A stretch of DNA of 9,674 bases from CAYQAJ01 sp964415245 (GTDB taxonomy: Bacteria; Planctomycetota; Planctomycetia; Pirellulales; Pirellulaceae), in the NCBI GenBank assembly GCA_964415245.1, contig CAYQAJ010000204.1:1-9674 (forward strand), written 5' to 3'. The notes under the pieces are model-generated. The model saw only the letters and a list, made by a program, of their open reading frames with translations. It searched no databases and was not told the DNA's origin. This document shows positions 1 to 6,229 of this stretch, piece after piece. How positions within the stretch are numbered: the stretch's first letter is position 1; each line of letters opens with the position of its first letter. A program made the position numbers and the translations under genes.

Positions 1-1454
1 TTGCCTATCGCAAAGAGCGCGGCACCAGCGTCGAGGTACACACTTCGCTCTCGGCCCACGCGTTTCGCGCCGAATTGCCGCCCGGCAAATACACGCTCAC
101 CGCCGAACGCGGCAAGGAGTATTTGACGGCAACCGCCGAAGTTGAGCTCACAGACAAGCCGGCGAAAGTCACGCTCAAGCTGGAGCGCTGGAGCGACATG
201 GCGTCCCTCAACTGGTACTCGGGCGAAACGCACGTTCACCGCGGTCTCGACGAGCTGCCGACGCTGCTGTTGGCCGAAGACCTGAACGTCGCCCTGCCGC
301 TTACCTATTGGGTCACGCGCTCCGGCGTACCGGCCAGCCGCGGCGACAAGAGCGCAATCGAGACCGGAGCCGAGCTGATTCGCGTCGACGACACGCACGT
401 CATCTACCCGCTCAACACCGAGTACGAGATATTCACCGTCGACGGCAAGCAGCACACGCTGGGGGCCATCTTCGCGCTCAACCATAAGCGGCCACTGGCC
501 GAAAGCGTGCCGCCGGTCGGGCCCGTGGCGCGAACCGTACACGAGCAGGGCGGGCTGCTCGAACTCGACAAGCACAACTGGCCCTGGTCGATGATGCTGG
601 TGCCCGTGATGCAAGTCGACCTGTACGAGCTGGCCAACAACCACATGTGGCGGACCAATTTTCATTTCCGCGGCTTCGGCGAGGCGCCGCCCGAGTACAT
701 GCACGTCGAGCAGGATGCCGACGGCCTCACCGAAAACGGCTGGCTCGACTTCACGCTGGCCAACTACTACTGCCTGCTCGACTGCGGCTTCCGCCTGATG
801 CCCACCGCCGGAACCGCTTCGGGCGTACATCCCGTGCCGCTCGGCTTCGGCCGCGTGTACGTGCATTTGCCCGATGGTTTCTCGTACGACACCTGGATGC
901 AGGGCCTCGCCGCGGGCCGCTCGTTCGTCACCACCGGCCCGATGCTCACGGCCACGGTCAACGGCGAGCTACCCGGCCACACGTTCAAGCATCGCTCAAC
1001 CGACCCGATCCGCTACCACATCTCGGGCACCGCCCGCAGCGCCGCCCCGCTCGTGCGCCTGGAAATCGTCTCCGAGGGCCAGGTAATCCACTCTCTCGAA
1101 CCGGCAAACAAACCGATGGACCACGGCGGCTACGAAAGCCCGATCGACGTGGAACTCCCCATCGACCACTCCACCTGGCTCGCCGTCCGCTGCTACGAGC
1201 GCGTCGCCGCCCGCGATGATGTGGCAAACGAGCGCGTCGGCGTAAGCGACCGCCTCCGTTTCGCCCACACCGCCCCGTTCTTCATTGAAGTCCCCGACCG
1301 CCCGTTGCGCCCCCAGCGCGACGAAACCGACTACCTCATCGGCCTCATGGAGCGCCAAATCACCCGCAACCGCGACGTGCTCAGCGACGAAGCCCTGGAA
1401 GAGTACGAAGAGGCTCTCCGCCGCTACCGCGAGATCGCGGAAACGGCGAAGTAA
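1..1454 (+). CDS. CehA/McbA family metallohydrolase (PHP-type), 3' part
   Basis: The frame is open to the left edge (first full codon at position 3), so the true start lies outside the window; the stop is TAA at 1452-1454. A short beta-sandwich-like stretch (about 3-185, with a PGKYTLTAERG segment) precedes a PHP-like metallohydrolase domain. Seen in the sequence: GETHVH with two His codons at 231-239, which fits the first metal-binding motif; later His-containing segments ALNHKRP and ELDKHNWPW; and an AGTASGVHPVPLG segment near 800-850, where PHP proteins usually carry their last ligands. The C-terminal part (about 960-1454) looks like a further beta domain followed by a charged helical tail with EEYEEALRRYRE. 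Members named CehA and McbA hydrolyse carbaryl, but planctomycete homologues are numerous and their substrates unknown. The family call is from recognition; the substrate cannot be inferred. Confidence 0.8.
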   Translation, partial: AYRKERGTSVEVHTSLSAHAFRAELPPGKYTLTAERGKEYLTATAEVELTDKPAKVTLKLERWSDMASLNWYSGETHVHRGLDELPTLLLAEDLNVALPLTYWVTRSGVPASRGDKSAIETGAELIRVDDTHVIYPLNTEYEIFTVDGKQHTLGAIFALNHKRPLAESVPPVGPVARTVHEQGGLLELDKHNWPWSMMLVPVMQVDLYELANNHMWRTNFHFRGFGEAPPEYMHVEQDADGLTENGWLDFTLANYYCLLDCGFRLMPTAGTASGVHPVPLGFGRVYVHLPDGFSYDTWMQGLAAGRSFVTTGPMLTATVNGELPGHTFKHRSTDPIRYHISGTARSAAPLVRLEIVSEGQVIHSLEPANKPMDHGGYESPIDVELPIDHSTWLAVRCYERVAARDDVANERVGVSDRLRFAHTAPFFIEVPDRPLRPQRDETDYLIGLMERQITRNRDVLSDEALEEYEEALRRYREIAETAK

Positions 1455-1525
1455 TCGAAAACGCGAAGCGTGAACGAGGGCGACACGCTGTCGATCTCGA
1501 GTCTCTGCCTTCCTGGAACGCATAT

Positions 1526-2239
1526 GTGATCACCCGAGAATACCGCAGCCTGAGCGACGTGGAGGTTAAGAATCTCCGCCGCAGTTTTGAGTGGGAGCGG
1601 TTCAAAGTGTCCGGTTTTGTAGGAACCGCGTTCCTGGCGCTCGTGCTTTATGCGGGAAGCGGATGGTTTTTGGGACGAGCAATCGACTGGCTGGTTTTCA
1701 GCATGCTTCTCAAGCACGAAGGAACGCGACTCTTTGCCTTCGTTCTCTTGACTATTGGAGTGCTCCTCGCGTCGTACAGTGTAATACGAGATGAACGCAC
1801 TCGCCGTACCTGGTATCGCGCGTCGCGTCGCTCAGTTGAACGCGCCATTTCCGACGGGCGTGTCGAGATCATCTCATGCGACGTAACACGGGCCGTCGAG
1901 TTAAGCGAATTCGAGGACGAGGGGCCGGGCTACTTCCTAGAGATCGGATCCGACCTACTGATGTTCATTCAGGGGCAACATTTATTTGAGCTTGACTGCG
2001 TCCCGTGTGCCAAGGTCACCTTAACGCGTGTCGCTGACTCAAAGAAGTCGCTCGATTTTACGTGTTCCGGACCGCATATCGTTCCCGTGCGCACGATTCA
2101 GTCGCGGCAGTTCGGCGGCGCACCTTGGCTCTCGGATGGGCTCGTCTTTCGCGCGGCCCTCGAAGAGATCCCCGAAAGTCTGAGTGATTGGCCGCCACGC
2201 GACGACGCGCTCGATGAAGCACTGTCGGCCACTAAATGA
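1526..2239 (+). CDS. Unrecognised two-helix membrane protein
   Basis: A 237-residue product starting at GTG 1526, the first usual start codon in this frame downstream of the stop at 1219. No strong ribosome site precedes it; only a GGAA lies nearby. Two hydrophobic segments are visible, about residues 29-48 (GFVGTAFLALVLYAGSG) and 69-87 (LFAFVLLTIGVLLASYSVI), separated by a short loop. A very basic stretch (RDERTRRTWYRASRRS) follows the second helix and suggests that the C-terminal 145 residues are cytoplasmic. That domain is acidic and beta-rich in appearance, with an ELSEFEDEGPGYFLEIG segment and two nearby Cys in DCVPCAK. Codon choice is visibly less GC-biased than in the metallohydrolase upstream, which may mean different ancestry. 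I do not recognise the family, and no function is proposed. Confidence 0.72.
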   Translation: MITREYRSLSDVEVKNLRRSFEWERFKVSGFVGTAFLALVLYAGSGWFLGRAIDWLVFSMLLKHEGTRLFAFVLLTIGVLLASYSVIRDERTRRTWYRASRRSVERAISDGRVEIISCDVTRAVELSEFEDEGPGYFLEIGSDLLMFIQGQHLFELDCVPCAKVTLTRVADSKKSLDFTCSGPHIVPVRTIQSRQFGGAPWLSDGLVFRAALEEIPESLSDWPPRDDALDEALSATK

Positions 2240-2248
2240 CGCTTGGCC

Positions 2249-2287
2249 CACTCGCGTGCGGGGTTCGGAGTGCCCCGGAGGCGAGTG
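2249..2287 (+). terminator. Strong hairpin just after the membrane-protein stop
   Basis: CACTCGC (2249-2255) pairs perfectly with GCGAGTG (2281-2287). Inside it CGGGG (2259-2263) pairs with CCCCG (2273-2277), with a symmetric three-by-three internal loop (GTG/GAG) between the stems. It begins 9 bases after the TGA at 2237-2239. No T-run follows, so it may be a 3'-end stabiliser, a non-canonical terminator or a dispersed repeat rather than an intrinsic terminator. Confidence 0.4.
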
Positions 2288-2416
2288 ACCGGTCGAGCCG
2301 CCGATGGCGGGAAGGCCAGCGGCCGGGGATTTGGCATACGCAAACTCTGAACCGACGTCCGCAACGAGAGCGCGTGCGACTCGGCATGGTACGTAATGAT
2401 TCGTTAACAACTCATA

Positions 2417-2445
2417 TTGACATATCAACGACCTGCGCGTACAAT
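2417..2445 (+). promoter_or_regulatory. Consensus sigma70-type promoter without a gene
   Basis: TTGACA at 2417-2422 and TACAAT at 2440-2445 are separated by exactly 17 bases. The -35 box matches the consensus fully and the -10 box at five of six positions. The local sequence is also AT-richer than its surroundings (TTAACAACTCATATTGACA). Transcription would start near 2452 and run rightward into the palindromes and the intron remnant. No intact gene lies within reach. Confidence 0.5.
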
Positions 2446-2491
2446 CAGGCTGGTGAGTTGGCTCTTTGGCAATTCGATTGCGGCCCGTTGT

Positions 2492-2538
2492 GAGGCAGAG
2501 CCTCGAAGACAGTGCGTTACCAGGCGGAGCCTGGGAAC
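2492..2538. repeat. Tandem palindromes, dispersed-repeat type
   Basis: The first palindrome is GAGGC-AGA-GCCTC (2492-2504). The second is GTTaCCAGGC-GGA-GCCTGGgAAC (2516-2538), with a single mismatch (A2519 against G2535). Both have the same AGA/GGA triloop style and a GGC/GCC core, and they are separated by 11 bases. From memory, very similar paired units with GTTCCCAGGC arms are scattered between genes in planctomycete genomes; this was not checked. The mismatch suggests a drifting copy. Confidence 0.55.
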
Positions 2539-2756
2539 GAGAGGTACGCGTTGGACGGTCGCGACGTGTCGGCGGCGGTTCGCTGGCCGAGGCGCTTGGG
2601 GTATGCGCGGTGCTGAAGTTGAGAAGGCGGCGCGGGTGAGAGCTCGAATGCGACGCGACATTGCGACTCAAAGGGGTCGAAATCGACGCAACTCGCGGCC
2701 AATCAATACGTTGCGAGCGGCGTCGCGGGCGACAAACGCACGTCGTCGCGACATCG

Positions 2757-3245
2757 CGGGCGGACGGCACGGCGGAGCGGGCCTTGGCCCTGGTGCGGAG
2801 TTGGGTCGCCGAAAACGAGCTGACGCTGCACCCGACCAAGACGAAGATCGTGGACGCCCGCACCGAGGGCTTCGACTTCCTGGGCTACCACTTCCGGGGC
2901 CGACTGCGGCTGCCGCGAGACTAGAGCCTGCGGAAACTCAAGGACGCGGTGCGGGAGCAAACCCGGCGCACGAACGGACGCGACCTATTCTTCGTGTGCG
3001 CCCGGCTGAGCGCACGGTTGCGAGGATGGTTCACGTACTTTCGCCATTGTCATTGGACGGTGTTCCGCGAACTGGATCAGTGGATACGGGGGCGCCTGCG
3101 CAGCATCCTGCGCAAACGCCACAAACGCCGCGGCCGGGCACGGGGCGCCGACCACCAACGTTGGCCCAACGCCTACTTCAACGACCACAGGCTGTACAGC
3201 CTGAACGCAGCCCATGGTTGTTTCGTTCAGTCCTCCCGCAGGTGA
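2757..3245 (+). pseudogene. Group II intron reverse transcriptase/maturase, 3' half, broken
   Basis: Homology begins abruptly near 2757 (ADGTAERALALVRSWV) and continues through the end of the reverse transcriptase domain (LTLHPTKTKIVDAR, then GFDFLGYHF). After a TAG at 2922-2924 the same frame resumes as SLRKLKDAVREQTRRTNG. The maturase-specific X domain follows (LSARLRGWFTYFRH, LDQWIRGRLRSILRKR), then a QRWPNAYF segment and the end SSRR with TGA at 3243-3245. The stop falls where relatives typically have a Lys or Arg before SLxKLKD, so one base change can explain it. The whole front of the enzyme is absent, including the YADD polymerase motif, and the 100 codons before 2757 do not resemble it. 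No HNH endonuclease domain is visible at the C-terminus. The protein can be neither a polymerase nor a full maturase. Confidence 0.85.
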
Positions 3246-3258
3246 ACCATCAACCGGA

Positions 3259-3335
3259 AAGCCGTACGCGGGAAATCCGCACGTACGGTTTGGCGGGAGG
3301 GGGGACCGAACTCAATCGGTCCTCCCTACCCCGAT
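3259..3335 (+). ncRNA. Group II intron domains V and VI, with branch-point A
   Basis: Domain V occupies 3259-3291. A 9-pair lower helix (3259-3267 with 3283-3291) includes the catalytic AGC triad at 3260-3262 with the expected G-U pair (G3261-U3289). A two-base AC bulge sits at 3281-3282, and an upper stem GCGG/CCGC closes a GAAAU loop. Domain VI follows as a long hairpin: 3298-3309 pairs with 3316-3327 and 3295-3297 pairs with 3329-3331, leaving A3328 as a single bulged A on the 3' side. The intron end is expected about 7 bases later, at AT 3334-3335. No compensating damage is seen in either helix, in contrast to the broken reading frame upstream. Confidence 0.85.
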
Positions 3336-3614
3336 CGGGGCGGAGCACGACCCACAGACGGCAGTCCGTGGGCTTGGGACCGTTGGTTGCCCGGAACGGC
3401 AGTTGCCCCGACGGGGTGAAGCAGGACAACGGGCAAATCCCCGCGTCTCCGTGTCTCCGTGTCAGTCGCTGTGGGGGAAAGAGGGCCCTGCCGAGCCACT
3501 CCACTTTTCCTGGCACCCATCACCCCTCGCGACTCCCTCCCACGCCGTTGGCTGGTACAATCATCGGGGTGGTGAATAAGACGGGCTCAGATTTGGCATT
3601 TGCACCCTGAACGT
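3336..3614. other. Gene-free stretch after the intron remnant
   Basis: No coding sequence is convincing here. Seen: a TTGCCCG/CGGGCAA inverted pair (3387-3393 and 3430-3436) enclosing a CCCC-GAC-GGGG stem (3406-3416), a short tandem run of the 8-base unit GTCTCCGT (3445-3463), and TACAAT at 3556-3561 without a credible -35 box. The first bases after 3335 would be the intron's 3' exon, but no interrupted gene can be recognised. Confidence 0.5.
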
Positions 3615-4850
3615 CTACTTCTCGGGAGGCGCGTAGTTAACAATCCGTGGCTCCCATGTCTGCTCGATCTTCACGTACGAGACTACGTAGCCGGCCGCGC
3701 CCGACTCCCGCGCCATCTTGACCTGCGCATCGACCTGCTCGGCTTCCATGTCCCATCCCTGCACGACGGCGATCAGCCGATCGGGCTTCACGCCACTCGC
3801 GCCGAACCGCTTTGGCTCGGTCTCGAACGAACGGATGGCCTGTCTGATCCAGCCTCCCTCGGGTCCGTACCGCGCAAGATCGCGGTGGAAGTCGCGATAC
3901 GCCAGCAGCACTCCCACGCGATCGGCTTCGTCGGCCAGCGGCGTAAGCTGCGCCGTGTACTCTTTCCAGCACAGACCGTCGTAACAGCCGACTCCGGCAC
4001 ACAGGCCGTCGGCGGCGCCGTCGTGTTTTTCGCATTCGGTGGTCCACACCGGCACGATCTCGGCATCGGGCGCCAATTGCGCGACCGCTGCCACGAACTG
4101 TGCGGCGGCGTTGCACTCCAGCGGCGTGGCGGTTTTGATCGGGCCGTAGTCGGCCGTCCATCTACAGAGCGGATGGCCGCACCCGCACGCCGAAGGCGCC
4201 CCCTGTACATCGTTGAGCAGAATGCCCTTTGCCTGGGGCAACTCGCTTAGCAGCTTTTCCACTCGCGCCAGATGCGCGTCGAACGCCTCGCGATACAGGA
4301 TGGGCACCCAGGGATATACCTTCACCACCTCGCCGTCGCCCGGCTTCGGCGCGTCGGGGAAGAAGCGCCGCCATTCGCCGTGCCCCTGAAGACTGGCCAT
4401 CCATAGCGGCTCGGCGTCGGCCAGAGCGGGATGACGCGCGATCTCGATCCAGCACCAGAGCGCAAGGCCCGACTCGGCGATCGTTTCGGCCGCCTTGCGC
4501 TCGGCTGCGATTTCTTCGTCCGAGCCGCCCCTCACTTCGAGCACGATTGCATTGGCGCCCCTATTGCGCGCCGCGTCGATGCGCTCGGCCGTGACCTGTG
4601 CTGCCGACAGCATCTCGGCTTGCAGACCATCGCGCTCGCCGCCGGTTTCGTTTTCCCGCGCGGGATCGGGCGCGGCTTGATGCGCGCCCTCGTCCGATGC
4701 CGGCCCGGTGCAGCCCAACAAGAGAACGATCGCGCAAATCGCCGCAGTCGCGCTGGTGCGGATCTGAAAACCGTCGGCGACCGGCTCACTCTGTCGTGTC
4801 TGCCGAGTGCGGCTCTGAGCAGTGCAACTACGCCGTAGGTCGTCCATCAT
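3615..4850 (-). CDS. Predicted lipoprotein, cysteine-rich, barrel-like domain
   Basis: From ATG 4850 the product has 411 residues; a second ATG follows at 4847 and an in-frame GTG lies at 4880. The leader ends in a lipobox LLGC with Cys47 (codon 4710-4712), after hydrophobic AICAIVLLLG, so the protein is likely lipid-anchored on the outside. The n-region is long (about 30 residues, with several Arg). The mature part alternates strand-like and helix-like segments (NAIVLEV, LALWCWIEIA, KGILLNDVQG, AEIVPVWT, VGVLLAYRDF, RLIAVVQGWD, AGYVVSYV), consistent with a TIM-barrel fold as in many glycosidase-like proteins. Nine cysteines sit in the mature chain; three form a CGCGHPLC cluster (residues 222-229) and three more lie at 284-294. 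The stop is TAG at 3615-3617. It lies 97 bases downstream of the DUF3179 gene and is probably co-transcribed with it. I do not recognise a named family; the barrel is inference. Confidence 0.75.
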   Translation of the reverse strand: MMDDLRRSCTAQSRTRQTRQSEPVADGFQIRTSATAAICAIVLLLGCTGPASDEGAHQAAPDPARENETGGERDGLQAEMLSAAQVTAERIDAARNRGANAIVLEVRGGSDEEIAAERKAAETIAESGLALWCWIEIARHPALADAEPLWMASLQGHGEWRRFFPDAPKPGDGEVVKVYPWVPILYREAFDAHLARVEKLLSELPQAKGILLNDVQGAPSACGCGHPLCRWTADYGPIKTATPLECNAAAQFVAAVAQLAPDAEIVPVWTTECEKHDGAADGLCAGVGCYDGLCWKEYTAQLTPLADEADRVGVLLAYRDFHRDLARYGPEGGWIRQAIRSFETEPKRFGASGVKPDRLIAVVQGWDMEAEQVDAQVKMARESGAAGYVVSYVKIEQTWEPRIVNYAPPEK

Positions 4851-4865
4851 ACCGCCGACTGAACT

Positions 4866-4888
4866 CTGAAAACTTAACACTGAAAACT
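4866..4888. repeat. Short direct repeat upstream of the lipoprotein start
   Basis: CTGAAAACT occurs at 4866-4874 and again at 4880-4888, separated by TAACA (period 14). On the minus strand this reads AGTTTTCAG-TGTTA-AGTTTTCAG, a low-complexity pattern I recall from intergenic regions of planctomycetes (from memory, unverified). It overlaps the alternative GTG start at 4880 and therefore argues for ATG 4850 as the real start. Confidence 0.45.
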
Positions 4889-4947
4889 CGGGCCGCGGAG
4901 AATGTGAATGTTCCCATCACCGCAAAGGGCTTTCAGATCGACTCCGG

Positions 4948-5988
4948 TTACTCCGCCTTCTCATACACGCCCGTCTCCGGATACTCGGCCGCCCATGCGT
5001 ACCAGCGGCATTGAATGCTGTCGACCCACTCCAGCTCGCTCCCCTTGAGTGGGCCGTCAACGGCGCGGCCGGCGATCGTCCACCGCGAACCCGTCTCTTT
5101 GTCCTTGAACGGGGCCGACTCGGGCGATATCTCGTCGGCGAAAAACGTCAGCGTCCTTTCGTCAAGCTGGCTGCTGAACGCCACGGCACTCCGTGTCGGG
5201 CCATACCAGAACACGGCGATCGGGTGGTCGGCGACGGTGTCGGTCACGCACGCCCGCGGGCTCTCTTTGTCGAGCGGATACGCCACCGCCCGGCCGTCGA
5301 TCTCCACTCCCAGCACGCTGGTGAGCGGTTCGAGCCGCGCGTTGACCTTGCCCATCGACTCCTTCGCCTCGTCGCTCATGGCCACGGGAAGCGGCGCCGC
5401 GTCGTACGTCTTGCCCTCGAACAGGTCGTACGCCGTCGACTCCGGGTGCAGCATCAGCCAGTACCGCCACTGGGTGACGACGCTGGGAATCCGCCGCAGT
5501 CGCTCCCCCTTGCGCGGGCCGTCGATGGCCCGACCGCTCAGGGCCGACCACAGCGTGCCGTCGCGACCCTTTACCACCATCACGCCGCGTCGCCAGCCGT
5601 GGAACTCGTAGCCGTAATCCTTCTCGTACGCGGCCACGTATCCGCCGTCGGGATCGTAGAAGAACAGCCCATAGGTGTCGTTGACGACGCGCGGCCCGGC
5701 CAAAAAGTATCGCAGCGGCGCCGCCCCGCCGTTGTGCATGCCGCGCAGCCACACGATGCAGGGGTCGTCGTCGTGAATGAGCTTCTTCAGGTCCTGCGTC
5801 GAACAGTACGAACACGGCGGCTCGGTGAGCGATTTGAAAAGCCCGGGTTTGGCGATGAGCCCCTTCAATGCATCCGCGTCATCGTCGGCGCGGGCGGGTG
5901 GTCCAACCAGCACGAACAGGGTCAGTGCTGCCGCCCAAACCAGCGCGCCCCGAGCGACGTGACTGAGCGGGCTTGGGATTATGTTCAT
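4948..5988 (-). CDS. DUF3179 domain protein, exported, with internal duplication
   Basis: ATG 5988 is chosen because GGAG lies 9 bases upstream (5998-6001 on the plus-strand numbering) and a clean signal peptide follows: hydrophobic ALVWAAALTLFVLVG, then cleavage after ARA at residue 34. The longer open frame upstream gives no protein-like sequence. The 346-residue product matches DUF3179 proteins through VVNDTYGLFFYDPDGG, AYPLDKESPRACVTDTVAD, HPIAVFWYG and ETGSRWTIAGRAVDGPLKG. The block W-x(2-3)-SGRA/AGRA-DGP-KG followed by W-Y/W-W and a PES/PET ending occurs twice (near 5560-5430 and 5090-4970), so the protein is two related halves. A CSYC pair (Cys59, Cys62) lies shortly after the signal cleavage site. 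The role of DUF3179 is not established. The lipoprotein gene follows on the same strand. Confidence 0.85.
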   Translation of the reverse strand: MNIIPSPLSHVARGALVWAAALTLFVLVGPPARADDDADALKGLIAKPGLFKSLTEPPCSYCSTQDLKKLIHDDDPCIVWLRGMHNGGAAPLRYFLAGPRVVNDTYGLFFYDPDGGYVAAYEKDYGYEFHGWRRGVMVVKGRDGTLWSALSGRAIDGPRKGERLRRIPSVVTQWRYWLMLHPESTAYDLFEGKTYDAAPLPVAMSDEAKESMGKVNARLEPLTSVLGVEIDGRAVAYPLDKESPRACVTDTVADHPIAVFWYGPTRSAVAFSSQLDERTLTFFADEISPESAPFKDKETGSRWTIAGRAVDGPLKGSELEWVDSIQCRWYAWAAEYPETGVYEKAE

Positions 5989-5997
5989 AGCTTGTTT

Positions 5998-6001
5998 CTC
6001 C
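5998..6001 (-). promoter_or_regulatory. Ribosome-binding site for the DUF3179 gene
   Basis: GGAG on the minus strand, 9 bases before ATG 5988. It selects this start over upstream in-frame start codons that lack such a site and lack a signal peptide. Confidence 0.6.
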
Positions 6002-6034
6002 GGCGCTTTGAGGGTAGCGCATTTCAAAATCGTC

Positions 6035-6075
6035 GGGGACTGGCGTAGTCCGCGGAGCAAAATGTGCCTGTCTCC
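6035..6075. repeat. REP-like imperfect palindrome in the DUF3179 leader
   Basis: GGGGACTGGC (6035-6044) and GCCTGTCTCC (6066-6075) are complementary at 8 of 10 positions. The perfect 8-base palindrome TCCGCGGA (6049-6056) lies between them. Paired units of the type 'GGGGACTGGC ... GTGCCTGTCCCC' are, from memory, dispersed in planctomycete and some other bacterial genomes and resemble REP elements mobilised by RAYT-type transposases; no such gene is in the window. It lies 47-87 bases upstream of the DUF3179 start. Confidence 0.4.
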
Positions 6076-6153
6076 TTCTCCGAGACGGTTTTGACATGCG
6101 CTTGGGTCGCGACGATCCTGCCATTCTAACTGTCCGGCGCCGCATTGCACGTG

Positions 6154-6159
6154 TATACT
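6154..6159 (+). promoter_or_regulatory. Possible -10 box for the small membrane protein
   Basis: TATACT lies about 70 bases before ATG 6230 and resembles a -10 box. The matching -35 position (6131-6136) is poor, so this is only a candidate. Confidence 0.25.
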
Positions 6160-6229
6160 CGACGAATGCGGCGGGCTGCTTTCTTGCGGCAAGCCCTCGG
6201 CCATCGCGAAAACCGGAGAATCGCGTCCG

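Larger units (their letters stand above)
2240..2756. other. Gene-free stretch before the intron remnant
   Basis: No convincing coding sequence is seen on either strand; the long open frames here give Arg/Pro/Ser-rich nonsense. The stretch holds the 2249-2287 hairpin, a small CCGCC-GAT-GGCGG stem (2298-2310), a GTGCG-type sequence at 2374-2378 that could be a group II intron 5' end, the promoter at 2417-2445 and the tandem palindromes at 2492-2538. Positions 2540-2756 are G+C-rich without recognisable content and sit where the front of the intron maturase should be. They may be scrambled or foreign to the intron. Confidence 0.6.
2757..3335 (+). mobile_element. Group II intron remnant (3' part)
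   Basis: This unit joins the maturase pseudogene to the structured RNA 3' end and stops at the predicted 3' splice site near 3335. The order (maturase stop, 13 bases, domain V, domain VI) is that of an ordinary bacterial group II intron with its reading frame in domain IV. The left border shown is only where recognisable maturase sequence begins. A GTGCG start sequence at 2374 is a possible original 5' end, which would make a 962-base internally deleted copy. That is too short to contain domains I-III plus a full reading frame. Confidence 0.7.

Noticed and set aside
2661..2756. Residues before 2757 as part of the maturase
   Set aside because: The reading frame is open, but the sequence does not match the palm region or YADD motif expected there, so homology was started at 2757.
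2039..2863. Minus-strand open frame of 274 codons
   Set aside because: Ser/Arg/Pro-rich sequence spanning the end of the membrane-protein gene, the promoter and the palindromes, with no plausible fold or ribosome site.
3445..3463. Short tandem repeat GTCTCCGT as a possible CRISPR or VNTR
   Set aside because: Only about 2.4 copies of 8 bases without spacers; too little to call anything beyond a chance tandem.
3556..3561. TACAAT as a promoter -10 box
   Set aside because: No acceptable -35 box at 16-18 bases and no gene in that direction; the neighbouring gene is on the other strand.
2417..3610. A 397-codon open frame across the gene-free and intron regions
   Set aside because: It is Arg/Pro/Gly-rich with no domain sense, overlaps the real maturase frame and domain V, and reflects the high GC content.
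3600..4250. Plus-strand open frame of 216 codons opposite the lipoprotein gene
   Set aside because: Shadow of the lipoprotein gene with no start signal and no domain character.
5011..6048. A 345-codon plus-strand open frame opposite the DUF3179 gene
   Set aside because: The opposite strand carries a clear DUF3179 protein with signal peptide and ribosome site. This frame is Arg/Val/His-rich antisense shadow.
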